A DNA stretch of 64,000 nt from Dechloromonas sp. CZR5 (lineage in GTDB: Bacteria; Pseudomonadota; Gammaproteobacteria; Burkholderiales; Rhodocyclaceae): assembly GCF_008711155.1 (NCBI RefSeq), contig NZ_VUYQ01000002.1, forward strand, positions 496,001-560,000. The letters run 5' to 3'. A program made the translations under genes and the position numbers. Below, one piece after another: positions 47,911-56,931 of the stretch. Below the pieces are notes generated by a model, which was not told the DNA's origin, searched no databases, and was given only the letters and a program-made list of their open reading frames with translations. The stretch's first letter is position 1, and the number at the start of each line of letters is the position of its first letter.

Positions 47911-48626
47911 AACGTGCCCTCGTGACCGGCGGCAGCGGCGGCATCGGTGCCGCCATCTGCCGACGACTGGCTGCCGACGGCCATCACGTCATCGTCCATG
48001 CCAGCCGTAGCCTGGAAAAGGCCGAGGCCATCGTCACCGCCATCCGCGAAGCCGGTGGCAGTGGCGAGGCCGTTGCCTTCGACGTCACCGATCGTGCCGC
48101 CACGGCTGCTGCACTGGAAAAACTGCTTGAAGCCGGCCCCATCCAGATTCTGATCAACAACGCCGGCATTCACGCCGATGCGGTTTTCCCCGGCATGTCG
48201 GGCGAACAGTGGGATTCGGTGATTGCGGTGTCGCTGAACGGCTTCTACAACGTGACCCAGCCGCTGACCATGCCGATGATCCGGACCCGCTGGGGCCGCA
48301 TTGTCACTATTTCATCGATTGCTGGCATCACCGGCAATCGCGGTCAGGTCAATTACTCGGCAGCCAAGGGCGCGCTGCACGCCGCCAGCAAATCACTGAC
48401 ACTGGAACTGGCCAGTCGCGGTATCACGGTCAATGCCGTGGCGCCGGGCATCATCGCCACCGACATGATCGAAGGCGCTTTCGATACCGACGCGATCAAG
48501 CAGTTGGTACCGATGAAGCGGGCCGGCAAGCCGGAGGAAGTCGCCGACCTCGTCGCCTTCCTCGCTTCGGATAGCGCCGCCTATATTTCCGGACAAGTCA
48601 TTTCGATCAATGGCGGGATGATCTGA
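47907..48626 (+). CDS. 3-oxoacyl-ACP reductase (FabG-like, ApeQ-like)
   Basis: 239 residues. SDR pattern: TGGSGGIGAAI for NADPH, NNAGIHAD, catalytic Ser in SSIAGITGN and YSAAKGA (Tyr-Lys). Reduces 3-oxo intermediates. Closes the four-gene second pigment operon, every junction of which overlaps. Confidence 0.92.
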   Translation: MKRALVTGGSGGIGAAICRRLAADGHHVIVHASRSLEKAEAIVTAIREAGGSGEAVAFDVTDRAATAAALEKLLEAGPIQILINNAGIHADAVFPGMSGEQWDSVIAVSLNGFYNVTQPLTMPMIRTRWGRIVTISSIAGITGNRGQVNYSAAKGALHAASKSLTLELASRGITVNAVAPGIIATDMIEGAFDTDAIKQLVPMKRAGKPEEVADLVAFLASDSAAYISGQVISINGGMI

Positions 48627-48637
48627 CCTCCGGGATA

Positions 48638-48667
48638 TTTACACGGCATTACCCGCTCCCCTAGAAT
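48638..48667 (+). promoter_or_regulatory. Sigma-70-type promoter before the DUF4124 gene
   Basis: TTTACA (48638-48643), an 18-base spacer and TAGAAT (48662-48667), 32 bases before the ATG at 48699. Among the best-formed promoters in the window. Confidence 0.55.
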
Positions 48668-48698
48668 GCGTCGGTCACTCGATGGGAAACGTATAAAA

Positions 48699-49022
48699 AT
48701 GAATGCCGGAAAATGGCTCATGGGGTCAGCGTTAGCGATCGCCTGTTCGAGCGGCGCCGTCGCCGAAATCTATAAATGCACGCAGAACGGCAAGACCGTG
48801 ATTTCCGATGCGCCATGCGCCCATAATGCAAGCCGTGTTGACCAGCAGCATGACAAGGTCGACCGGAGCCAGCAGCGCCAGGCGGAATCCATCCATATCC
48901 GCAACAGCACCCAGTTGAACGAGCTGGAATCGAAGGCCCGGTATGACCGTTCCATTCTGGGCGGCGTGCAAATCGTGCCCGGCCCGGCCAGCCCTGCCGA
49001 CACCCCGCGTCGTAGCCGTTAA
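48699..49022 (+). CDS. Exported DUF4124-domain protein
   Basis: 107 residues. Signal peptide (WLMGSALAIACSSGAVAE) followed by the DUF4124 motif IYKCTQNGKTVISDAPC with a Cys pair. Periplasmic family of unknown role. The gene is not clearly part of the pigment operon. Confidence 0.84.
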   Translation: MNAGKWLMGSALAIACSSGAVAEIYKCTQNGKTVISDAPCAHNASRVDQQHDKVDRSQQRQAESIHIRNSTQLNELESKARYDRSILGGVQIVPGPASPADTPRRSR

Positions 49023-49031
49023 GAATTGAGC

Positions 49032-49727
49032 ATGCAAAAAAGCCTCTACGATCTGCTCGAAGTGAGCGCTACCGCCGGTCAGGACAGCATTGCCGTCAGC
49101 TACCGCCGCCTGCACGCCAAATTTGCCGAATTGCAAAGCAGCAGCGACAACGAGGACGCCACGAATCAGCTGATCGCGCTCCGCGAAGCCTATTCGACAC
49201 TCTCCAACCCCGAACGGCGGGCAGCCTACGACGAAAAGCTGGCCGCCCACGCCACGGTCGAACAGAGTCAGGATGGCGAACCGCGCTCCTATGCCAAGCT
49301 GCTGGTGCTGCTCGCCCTCATTGGCGCCTGCGGATTCGGCTACGCCCGATATCAATCCAACCAGGCGCAACAGGCGGCTCTTGACCGGGAAAAAGCGGCC
49401 GCCGAGGTACGGCTTGCCGAAATCGAGGCGCAACGCGAACGGGAGCGCCTGGCGCAGGAACGCCATGCCGCCCGGCAGGAAGAAAGCCAGCGCGAGCAGG
49501 AAGAGCGGCGCGCCCGGTACGAGCGGGAACGCGATCAGGAATACGGCCGGCAGATCTCCCGCGACCTGCAGCGGCAGGAAGCGAGCGCGCAGTATGAAAA
49601 ACAGCGCGAGGACCAGCGCAAGCTGCGTGAAGAGCAACAGCGCCAAAGCGACGCCGAACGCCGCCTGGCCCAGGACAAGGCCACCCTGCGCCGGATGGAA
49701 GCCGAGAACGCCCGTCGCTATTATTGA
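49032..49727 (+). CDS. J-domain membrane protein with long coiled coil
   Basis: 231 residues. N-terminal J-like domain (QKSLYDLLEVSATAGQDSIA; LREAYSTLSNPERRAAYDEKL) lacking a clear HPD triad (the position reads YRRLHAKF), so Hsp70 stimulation is doubtful. A single TM helix near residue 95 (LLVLLALIGACGFGYARY) is followed by about 115 residues of charged Glu/Arg/Gln coiled coil. Inner-membrane location is inferred. ATG at 49032 chosen over a TTG at 49026. Confidence 0.8.
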   Translation: MQKSLYDLLEVSATAGQDSIAVSYRRLHAKFAELQSSSDNEDATNQLIALREAYSTLSNPERRAAYDEKLAAHATVEQSQDGEPRSYAKLLVLLALIGACGFGYARYQSNQAQQAALDREKAAAEVRLAEIEAQRERERLAQERHAARQEESQREQEERRARYERERDQEYGRQISRDLQRQEASAQYEKQREDQRKLREEQQRQSDAERRLAQDKATLRRMEAENARRYY

Positions 49728-49811
49728 GACGTCGGCGTTTCCCGCTCGGCCGGGGCAAGCTCGGCCGCGCATCTGCTACATTGGCAGTTCACCACCGCCA
49801 CGGAGACGATC

Positions 49812-50060
49812 ATGAGCGAGAAATCCATGCTGAACCTGCACGAAGCGGCGCTGGCATTGTGCGCGGCTTCCGACGATCCGCATGCCCTGGAGGTCGCGCT
49901 GGCTCACGCCATCGAACACGGCGACCTCCGCGCCAACGTCAAACGCTGGGCAACCGAACAGTGGGAAAGCAAGCAGTTGCCGGGCAACATCAACCGGCTG
50001 GAAACCTGGATCGAGCGCTCGGAACTCGACGCCTGGCAGCAACGGCGCCAGCCGGCCTGA
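49812..50060 (+). CDS. Small conserved helical protein of unknown function
   Basis: 82 residues, helix-rich (NLHEAALALCAASDDPHALEVAL), with a good GGAGAC ribosome site. No family recognised and no secretion signal. Convergent with the thioredoxin gene (4-base gap). Confidence 0.65.
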   Translation: MSEKSMLNLHEAALALCAASDDPHALEVALAHAIEHGDLRANVKRWATEQWESKQLPGNINRLETWIERSELDAWQQRRQPA

Positions 50061-50063
50061 TCG

Positions 50064-50393
50064 TCAGCCGGCCGGCAGCCGCCTGAGGGCCGCCGCGACG
50101 TCGGCCTCGGCGGTCGGCCGGACCAGTCGTTCGACCTCCTGACCGCCACGCAGGAAGATCAGTGTCGGCCACAGCTTGACCCGATACGTGCGCCCGAGTC
50201 GACGGCCCGGGCCATCTTCGATCTTGATATGCGCCAGATCGGGGTAAGCGAGCATGGCTGCGGCAATGGCCGGCTGTGCGCCCTGGCAGTGGCCACACCA
50301 ATTGGCGCCGAATTCGAGCAACGCCAGGCCGCTGCGGGCCTCGATTTCCTCACGCGGCGGTGCCTGCTCGGCGTAAGTCGCGACATAGGCCAT
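50064..50393 (-). CDS. Thioredoxin-like protein
   Basis: 109 residues from the ATG at 50393. Active site WCGHC, and the cis-Pro region LWPTLIFLRGGQE. No signal peptide, so cytosolic. WCGHC rather than WCGPC suggests an oxidoreductase variant. It ends the long - strand run that starts with the halogenase. Confidence 0.88.
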   Translation of the reverse strand: MAYVATYAEQAPPREEIEARSGLALLEFGANWCGHCQGAQPAIAAAMLAYPDLAHIKIEDGPGRRLGRTYRVKLWPTLIFLRGGQEVERLVRPTAEADVAAALRRLPAG

Positions 50394-50407
50394 ATCGTCT
50401 CCTCTCC

Positions 50408-51607
50408 TCAGGCGGAACGCTGGATCAGCGACTGCATGCGGGCCAGCTGCGGCGCCACTCTCGGCACGGTCAGCATGGTGCTGGCGACGGCCATCAGCAG
50501 CAGGGCGGTGAAGGTTTCGCTGGTGATGATCTGCTTGTCGAGCAGGATGTTGGCGAAAATGATCATGATCAGCGCCTTGGTCTGCAGCAACCAGCCGATG
50601 ATGCCGGCTTCGCCCGGCGCCCAATTCAGGATGCGGCCGGCGAGGCGCACGCCGATCAGCTTGCCGGCAATCGAGGCGAACAGGAGCAGGGCGGCGGCAA
50701 TGAAGACGGCGGCGCCGCCGACGTTCCAGTTGGTACGCAGGCCGGTGGACAGGAAGAAGACGGGCATAATGACGAGCAGGACATGGTGGCGCAGCATGTC
50801 CATTTTTTCCTGGTTGAACCACGTCGCTTCCATGCTCGCCCCGGCCAGGAAGGCACCGACCATGAAATGCAGGCCGGCCCAATCGGCGCTGAAGGAAACC
50901 GCCGCCAGCCAGATCAGCGCGACGAACCAGCGGTCGCGCTCGGCCAGACGAACCATCAGCTGGTGGAAAAGCCAGGCGGCGATCACGAAGCCGCCGAGGA
51001 AAGTACCCTGGCGACCGATACGCTCCCAATCCATCAGGATCAGCGCCAGCACACCCCAGATGGCGATATCGTCCAGGCTGGCGTAGCGCAGGATGCGCTG
51101 GCCGATCGGGGCACGCAGAATGTCCAGTTTTTCCATGAGCAGGATCAGGATGGGCAGCGCCGTCACCGCGCAGGCCATGCCGACACCGACGACGAATTGC
51201 CAGGTCAGCGCCTTCGGCCCCATCCAGCCGTCGAAGCCCATCATCAGCGCTGCCGCCGCGCAGCCGAAGAGCAAGGGCACACCCAGCGCCAGGCCGGCGG
51301 TGATGCCGCTTTCCCGGCGATGCGCCCAGGCCTTCTTGAGATCGAGTTCCACGCCGGCGATCATCACGAACAGCATCACCGCCCACCAGGCGATGCCGTT
51401 CAGCGACTGGATCACGGCCGGGTTGAAGACGAAGGCGTAATAGTCGGGAAATGCCTTGCCGAGAATGCCCGGCCCGAGCAGGATGCCGGTGATGATCTGG
51501 ACAACGACCAGCGGCGCGTAATAGTCAGTCTTGCCGAGCCGCCAGATCAGGTAGGGCACGGTGAAGATGATCGTCATCGCGATCAGGAAGATTTCGGTAG
51601 TGTTCAT
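50408..51607 (-). CDS. Kef-type cation:proton antiporter
   Basis: 399 residues with about 12 helices and the CPA2 pattern (GILLGPGILGKAFPDY). No C-terminal RCK/TrkA domain is present. It exchanges K+ or Na+ for H+ across the inner membrane. It is 7 bases downstream of the HPP-CBS gene. Confidence 0.9.
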   Translation of the reverse strand: MNTTEIFLIAMTIIFTVPYLIWRLGKTDYYAPLVVVQIITGILLGPGILGKAFPDYYAFVFNPAVIQSLNGIAWWAVMLFVMIAGVELDLKKAWAHRRESGITAGLALGVPLLFGCAAAALMMGFDGWMGPKALTWQFVVGVGMACAVTALPILILLMEKLDILRAPIGQRILRYASLDDIAIWGVLALILMDWERIGRQGTFLGGFVIAAWLFHQLMVRLAERDRWFVALIWLAAVSFSADWAGLHFMVGAFLAGASMEATWFNQEKMDMLRHHVLLVIMPVFFLSTGLRTNWNVGGAAVFIAAALLLFASIAGKLIGVRLAGRILNWAPGEAGIIGWLLQTKALIMIIFANILLDKQIITSETFTALLLMAVASTMLTVPRVAPQLARMQSLIQRSA

Positions 51608-51614
51608 GCGCTGT

Positions 51615-52757
51615 TCAATGACGGGCCGCCGCTGCTGCCTGGCGGTGGTAGATCGCCGCCAGCAGATCGGTCTGGGTTAATACGCCGGCCAGGCGGCGCT
51701 CGGCATCGACCACCGGCACGATGGTCGGATGATCCTGGGCGGAAAGCAGGGCCAGCATGTCGCCGAGCGGCGTCGAAACCGATGCCGTGGCGAAATGGTG
51801 GCTCATGATCTGGCCAACCACTTCTGGCTTGTCGGAATACGAGGTCGGCGTCGGCCGCAGCAGCCGGCGGATGTTGTCACCGATGCTCCGGCCGTTGTCG
51901 GGCGCGACATGGCGCAGGTAGTTCTCCAGCGTCACGACGCCGATCACGCGACCGGCCGGGTCCACCACCGGCAGGCCGTGCAAGTGATGTTCCTGCATCA
52001 GCGCCCAGGCTTCATTCAGCTCGGTGGCAAAGGTCGCGGACAGCGCCGGCGAGGACATCACTTCACCGCAGGTTCGCCGCTCGTGGCGGCGATGCGCGTG
52101 CACGGTAGCCAGATCGTAGATGGTGACCAGATCCTCTTCGCTGACGTCGAGATAGGTATCGAGCTTTTCCAGCGCATGCTGCAGGTCCTCGTGGCGAATG
52201 CTGCGCCGCGGCGGCCGGACCGCCGGCGTGCGTACCGGCGCGCACTGCGGATAGCGCCGCCCGGGCATCAGGTTGTTGATGGCCAGCACGGCGATCAGCG
52301 CGGCAACGGCATTCAGCAAGGCAGTGAGCAACGATACGGTGTGTTGCTGGGCAGCGATGGCGAATACCACGGCCATGGCACCGCCCGGCGGATGCATGCA
52401 GCGGAGCAGGGCGGTCAGCCAGATCGACAGGCCAAGGGCGAGTCCGATGGCAAGCCAGGCCGGTTGCACCCACAGGCCGCACCCGTAGCCGATCAGGGCC
52501 GACAGGAGCAGGCCGCCGACCAGCGACCACGGCTGGGCCAGCGGACTATGCGGCAGGGCGAACAGGATCACCGTGCTGGCACCGAGCGGAGCCAGCAGGT
52601 AACTGAGCTTTTCCCCGGCCGGCAGAACGGTCAGGATGCCCTGGATGAGGAGGATGCCCAGGCAGCCGGCCAGCGCACTGATCCAGCGTTCGCGGGCCGA
52701 CAGCGGCGCGGCATCGGCGATCAGGTAACGGACGGCGAACTGGCGCAAGGCTTCCAT
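51615..52757 (-). CDS. HPP-family membrane protein with C-terminal CBS pair
   Basis: 380 residues from the ATG at 52757. The HPP domain (LLRCMHPPGGAMAVV; LNAVAALIAVLAINNLMPGRRYP) has four helices; residues about 235-370 are two CBS domains (CGEVMSSPALSATFATELN; VGQIMSHHFATASVSTPL). HPP domains occur in nitrite/nitrate transporters of chloroplasts and bacteria. CBS domains may sense adenylates. Confidence 0.87.
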   Translation of the reverse strand: MEALRQFAVRYLIADAAPLSARERWISALAGCLGILLIQGILTVLPAGEKLSYLLAPLGASTVILFALPHSPLAQPWSLVGGLLLSALIGYGCGLWVQPAWLAIGLALGLSIWLTALLRCMHPPGGAMAVVFAIAAQQHTVSLLTALLNAVAALIAVLAINNLMPGRRYPQCAPVRTPAVRPPRRSIRHEDLQHALEKLDTYLDVSEEDLVTIYDLATVHAHRRHERRTCGEVMSSPALSATFATELNEAWALMQEHHLHGLPVVDPAGRVIGVVTLENYLRHVAPDNGRSIGDNIRRLLRPTPTSYSDKPEVVGQIMSHHFATASVSTPLGDMLALLSAQDHPTIVPVVDAERRLAGVLTQTDLLAAIYHRQAAAAARH

Positions 52758-52773
52758 GGTCGGGGTCGCTCCG

Positions 52774-53532
52774 TCAGGGTTTGCGGGCGAGATATTCCCG
52801 GAAAATGCCCATGCTGACGGTGCAACGAACGTCGCAGAACCCCGCCGCGCCCAGGGCGTCCAGGATGCGCGCCGGCTCGATGGCGGCGTCGATGGTGTCG
52901 CCGTAGTATTCCCAGAGGCGGCCGACATCGGCACGGCTGCCGGCGAAGCGGGTGAGGATGGGGACGATGCCGCGGATGTATCCCGAGAGCAGGATCTGGC
53001 CGAAACGACCGGTCGGCCGGCTGATTTCCATCAGGCAAACCTGGCCGCCGGGGCGCAGTACGCGCAAGTATTCGGCAAAGGCCTTGTCCAGATCGCCGAC
53101 ATGGCGCAGCGCGTAGCCCATGGAAACGAAATCGACCTCGGCGTCGGGCAGCGGAATATCCTCGGCGTAGCCTTCGAGCATCTCGACGGCGAGCTTCTTG
53201 CGCAGTTCGCCGAGCATGCCGGGGGAAGGATCGAGCGCGACGACGCGCCCGCCCGGACCGACCAGTTCGTGCGCCGCCACGGTTACCAGGCCGGTTCCGG
53301 CGGCCACGTCGAGCACATGCATGCCTTCCTTCAGGCCGCAACGGCGCAGCACACCCTTGCGATACCAGGGGCCGGTGCCGAGGCCGGTCCACCGTTCGGC
53401 TACATCGTATCCGGGCGCCGCCCGGTCGAACATCTCACGCGTCACCTGCCGCCGCGCCACCTCGCCAGAAAAATAGGCATCGAGCCGGGGATCGGCCTTC
53501 AGGGCCGCATTGCGAACGGGAGGCTGGGTCAT
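52774..53532 (-). CDS. UbiE-type SAM-dependent methyltransferase of the pigment run
   Basis: 252 residues. Motif I VLDVAAGTGLVTVA, then DPSPGMLGEL, and LRPGGQVCLMEISRPTGR, a UbiE-like pattern. Likely methylates the aromatic head or a quinone-like intermediate of the pigment, but a separate role cannot be excluded. The gap to the glycosyltransferase is 5 bases. Confidence 0.85.
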   Translation of the reverse strand: MTQPPVRNAALKADPRLDAYFSGEVARRQVTREMFDRAAPGYDVAERWTGLGTGPWYRKGVLRRCGLKEGMHVLDVAAGTGLVTVAAHELVGPGGRVVALDPSPGMLGELRKKLAVEMLEGYAEDIPLPDAEVDFVSMGYALRHVGDLDKAFAEYLRVLRPGGQVCLMEISRPTGRFGQILLSGYIRGIVPILTRFAGSRADVGRLWEYYGDTIDAAIEPARILDALGAAGFCDVRCTVSMGIFREYLARKP

Positions 53533-53537
53533 GTCGC

Positions 53538-54296
53538 TCAATTCATCAGGTAACGGACGAGAAGCATCGGCAGGCGGAGCACGAAACCGATGAACAGGCG
53601 GGTGTGCATCCAGGTCAGCAGGGTGTTGTCGCGCAGGTATTTGAAGTGCGACACACCGCCTTCCTCGGCGCTCAGGTAGCGTACCGGCGCATCGATATTG
53701 ATCGGGCGAACCCCGGCCCAGCAGAGCCGCACAACGGCCTCGGGATCGAAATCGAAGCGGCGCATGAAGCGGTTGGCGCGCATGATCTTGATCAACGGAG
53801 CGACGGGATACACACGGAAGCCGTACAGGGAGTCGCCAATACCCATCCACAGGGTTTCCAGGTTGGCCCAGCCGTTCGAGACCTTGCGGCCATTGACGCG
53901 CAGGGCCGGGGCCTCGGGGCCGAAGACCGGCTTGCCGAGCACCATCTTCTCCGGTGCGGCCTGTGAAGCTGCCATGAAGGCGGGGATCAGGTCGGCCGGG
54001 TGCTGGCCGTCCGAATCCATGGTCAGCGCATGGGTGTAACCCTGAGCCGCGGCCTGGGAGATGCCTTCGAGCACCGCCGAACCCTTGCCGCGGTTTTCGG
54101 GCAACACGATGACCGTCAGGTCGTCGTCACCGGCCGCCAGCGCCTGGAGCTGCCCGGCCGTACCATCGGTGCTGCCGTCGACCACTACCCACACTGGCGC
54201 CCATTGCGCCCGCGCGGCGCGCACCGTATCGAGCACCCCGGGGCCGGGGTTGTAGCTGGGAATCAGGACGAGATGGGTCGATGAACGGGACGGCAT
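53538..54296 (-). CDS. Family 2 glycosyltransferase (ApeJ-type glycosyltransferase half)
   Basis: 252 residues. GT-A core: VLIPSYNPGPGV, metal motif MDSDGQHPAD, then FDFDPEAVVRLCW. DPM1/ApeJ-like. Uses a nucleotide sugar to glycosylate a lipid or the polyene head. In E. coli-type loci this domain is fused to an acyltransferase; here the two activities are on separate genes (30527 and 53538). Confidence 0.88.
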   Translation of the reverse strand: MPSRSSTHLVLIPSYNPGPGVLDTVRAARAQWAPVWVVVDGSTDGTAGQLQALAAGDDDLTVIVLPENRGKGSAVLEGISQAAAQGYTHALTMDSDGQHPADLIPAFMAASQAAPEKMVLGKPVFGPEAPALRVNGRKVSNGWANLETLWMGIGDSLYGFRVYPVAPLIKIMRANRFMRRFDFDPEAVVRLCWAGVRPINIDAPVRYLSAEEGGVSHFKYLRDNTLLTWMHTRLFIGFVLRLPMLLVRYLMN

Positions 54297-54304
54297 GGTG
54301 CGAT

Positions 54305-55087
54305 TCAGGCGGATACGGGAATGGGCGCTGCGACGGTTTGGCCCAGTTCGCTCCGGAAATAGGCTTCGATCTCGGTCGTGAAGGCTTGTACGTTGGTTGG
54401 CGGATCGAAACGGCGGCCCAGGCGCACGCGACAGCTCAGGGGCAGGGTTGGCCGGCGAAACAGCGGCCAGGCCTTGCCCAGGTAGGGTGTCGAGAACTCG
54501 ATGAGCACCGTCTGCACCGGCACCTTGGCGCGGTTGGCAACCAGACCGGTACTCGGCGTGCAGGGATCGAGCGGAAAATTCCCGGTGCGCGTGCCTTCCG
54601 GAAAGATCACCAGCCGGGCGCCATCCTGCAGGGCCTGCCGCGAATTGAGGATCATCTCGAGCGGTGCATCGTTGCGGATGTAGCGCGCCAGGCGAGCGGC
54701 GGCGCCGAACAGCAGGTTATCCATCAGCGAGGCCTTCATGACGCAGACGGCGTTGGGCAGGCGGGAAACGATCATCACCGCATCAAGCAGCGAGGGGTGG
54801 TTGGCAGCCACGATCAGCGGCCCGGAATCACGCAGCTTGTCGAGCTCCTGCAGGTCGAAGCGACAGGCGCAGAAGATTTCAAGGATGCGCAGGTAGAAAC
54901 GGAAGCCGTTGGAGATAAAGCCGCGTCCGATCGGCTGACCCCATGCTTGCGGCAGCAGGGGCTTGAAGATCAGCGCGAAGGGCAGCCAGCCAAGACAGAT
55001 AAGCGCCAGCACGCCCAGACCGACGACCATGGCAAGGATTTCATAGGCAATCCACAGCGGATTCCCGGAATGGCCGCGATCAGTCAT
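54305..55087 (-). CDS. PlsC-type acyltransferase of the pigment run
   Basis: 260 residues from the ATG at 55087. N-terminal membrane helix, then NHPSLLDAV (H-x4-D) and FPEGTRTG, both PlsC motifs. 1-acylglycerol-3-phosphate-type acyltransferase, expected to lipidate the polyene together with the LpxL-like enzyme at 30527. Overlaps the OmpV-like gene by 8 bases. Confidence 0.88.
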   Translation of the reverse strand: MTDRGHSGNPLWIAYEILAMVVGLGVLALICLGWLPFALIFKPLLPQAWGQPIGRGFISNGFRFYLRILEIFCACRFDLQELDKLRDSGPLIVAANHPSLLDAVMIVSRLPNAVCVMKASLMDNLLFGAAARLARYIRNDAPLEMILNSRQALQDGARLVIFPEGTRTGNFPLDPCTPSTGLVANRAKVPVQTVLIEFSTPYLGKAWPLFRRPTLPLSCRVRLGRRFDPPTNVQAFTTEIEAYFRSELGQTVAAPIPVSA

Positions 55088-55928
55088 CGACCTTAACGCG
55101 GGTCGACGATTCTCCGAGAATCCAGGTGATGGCGATGCCGCCGGCAACATAGTCCTTCTGGCGCACCAGCGGGCTGTTTTCGAAGCTTGCGCCGCTCAGG
55201 TTGTCGTAGCGGACGAAGGCGCCGACCCAGTACTTCGGAAAGCGCTTGGACAGGGCAGCCAGATACTGCATGCCGGCATAGCCGGAGCCGGCCTCGTAGG
55301 CCGGACGGGCGGCGGTCGCATATTGCGGCGCCACTGAATAATAGTAGGCGTGCTGGCGCTTGTCGCCGAACAGCGGCCCGGCCAGCAGGCCGAGGTTCCA
55401 GCCGGCCATGCCGGGAATGTCGGTGACGTCCATGTTCAGCTTGGGGTGAAAGACCCAGCCGATATCCTTGGGCGAACCCTCGACGGTGAAAGCGGTGCGC
55501 AGAGGCAGCAGCACCTTGACGAAGCGGGCGCGGTTTTCGGAACGCCACAGGGTGAGGTCGATCTGCGGACCGATCTCGAAGCTTGCCTTGAGATCAGGCA
55601 TGCCGCTGCGCGCCGCAATGTCGTTGCTGTTGGCCGGTGGCGACAGGGCGGCGGAAACCGTCAGGTCGATACGGTCGGAATCGAAAAAACTGCCGCGGAT
55701 GCCGTGCCGGTCGGCCTTCAGGAAGTCACCGTGGTAAGTGAAATGGGGAACCGGCATCAGGAAGTTGTTGGTCTGGTCGGAACCGCGGTAGGAAGGAAAA
55801 CTGAATGCCGCGACGCCGGCACCCACTTCCCACAGCGGCTTTTCCTCGGCAGCCTGTGCCGTTCCCGTCACGGCGATCGCGGCTGCGATCGCCCAGTTCC
55901 ATTGACCAGCAAAACGTCTCTTGGCCAT
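55080..55928 (-). CDS. MipA/OmpV-family outer-membrane protein
   Basis: 282 residues. Signal peptide (MAKRRFAGQWNWAIAAAIAVTGTAQAA fixes the start; see the first 10-27 residues), then the MipA/OmpV beta-barrel pattern (EVGAGVAAFSFPSYRGSDQ) and a C-terminal barrel end (GGIAITWILGES). Location in the pigment run suggests it hosts or stabilises the polyene in the outer membrane; this is inferred. Confidence 0.85.
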   Translation of the reverse strand: MAKRRFAGQWNWAIAAAIAVTGTAQAAEEKPLWEVGAGVAAFSFPSYRGSDQTNNFLMPVPHFTYHGDFLKADRHGIRGSFFDSDRIDLTVSAALSPPANSNDIAARSGMPDLKASFEIGPQIDLTLWRSENRARFVKVLLPLRTAFTVEGSPKDIGWVFHPKLNMDVTDIPGMAGWNLGLLAGPLFGDKRQHAYYYSVAPQYATAARPAYEAGSGYAGMQYLAALSKRFPKYWVGAFVRYDNLSGASFENSPLVRQKDYVAGGIAITWILGESSTRVKVDD

Positions 55929-55929
55929 T

Positions 55930-56928
55930 TCAGTTCTCCAGCGCGTGCGAGGCAAAGGCCTCGATTTCGAGCAACAAGTCGTGCCTGCAGATATCGGCCT
56001 GCAGATAGACGATTTCGGCTTCGCCGATCAGCGGTTTCAGCGTGTCGCGAACCTTCTGGAAGTCCCGGGCATGACGAATATAGACCCGATACGACAGTTC
56101 GGCGAGGACAAAGGCCGGTGAGCGGCACAGGCGGGCAGCCTCGCCAACCACCGCGCCAATATTGGCCATGGACTCACGCGTCTGCCCGACGACATCTCCG
56201 GGATGCACCGTCTGATGTCCGACGATGCTGGCCGTACCGGAAACAAACAGGATTTCCTGCCCTTCGGGATGGACCAGCACGGCGCGCGAGAAAGTCGGGC
56301 TGCGCGGACCATAGTCGGCAGGGTAGTTATAGGCGCTGACCTGGCGCGGGTTTTCGACCGGAACAGCCGGCGTCGCACCGGCCATGAAGGCAATGTTCAG
56401 CGATCCGCCGATCAGCCCGATGGCGCAGGCGGCCGGCACGTTACCGGTGGCCCCCCGGTGGCATTCGAGAAAAGCATCCTGCCGGCCGATATTGAACTGG
56501 CGATAGCGTTCAAGTCCGCCGGTTTCCAGGTTGATGTTGCCCAGGTAATTCCATACCCGCCACAGGTGCGGCATGCCTTGCTCGTCGAGCAGCCGGAAAA
56601 TCCGGCGATAAGCCTCCGCACTCGCGGCCTGCAACGACGAGCAGCCCGGCGTATCCGGGAAATCGACCTCGTTCAGTTCGATCGTCCCGTAAAGCACGCC
56701 ATCGGCGCGATGCCAGCCGATCCCTTCGCTCCGGCCGGCCCGAACGGGGTGATCGCTCAGCCAGGTTTCATGGATGGCGGCCGAAGTGGCGCCAAGCAGG
56801 GGTGCGAAAACCCGTTGTACCGGCCAGGCAGGCAGGACACCGTTCGATGGTTCGCCGACCACGGCACCACCCAGTTCTCCGCCGGTTTCACGTGAAACCG
56901 CAGAGGGCGAAAAGACAAATCGAAGCAT
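55930..56928 (-). CDS. Chorismatase (XanB2/FkbO family), hydroxybenzoate starter synthase
   Basis: 332 residues, the length of Xanthomonas XanB2, which turns chorismate into 3- and 4-hydroxybenzoate, the xanthomonadin starter. Visible motifs include VWNYLGNINLE, RYRQFNIGRQDAF and a C-terminal RidA-like half (EILFVSGTASIVGHQTVHPGD). Lies 3 bases downstream of the halogenase, in the same operon. A parS-like palindrome is embedded in codons near residues 10-15. Confidence 0.85.
   Translation of the reverse strand: MLRFVFSPSAVSRETGGELGGAVVGEPSNGVLPAWPVQRVFAPLLGATSAAIHETWLSDHPVRAGRSEGIGWHRADGVLYGTIELNEVDFPDTPGCSSLQAASAEAYRRIFRLLDEQGMPHLWRVWNYLGNINLETGGLERYRQFNIGRQDAFLECHRGATGNVPAACAIGLIGGSLNIAFMAGATPAVPVENPRQVSAYNYPADYGPRSPTFSRAVLVHPEGQEILFVSGTASIVGHQTVHPGDVVGQTRESMANIGAVVGEAARLCRSPAFVLAELSYRVYIRHARDFQKVRDTLKPLIGEAEIVYLQADICRHDLLLEIEAFASHALEN
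56884..56899. promoter_or_regulatory. parS-like ParB-binding palindrome inside the chorismatase gene
   Basis: GGTTTCACGTGAAACC is a perfect 16-base palindrome. It matches the canonical parS TGTTTCACGTGAAACA at 14 of 16 positions, including the whole 14-base core. It lies within a coding sequence near mnmE and the DnaA-box cluster, as expected for an origin-proximal centromere. Confidence 0.8.
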
Positions 56929-56931
56929 TGT

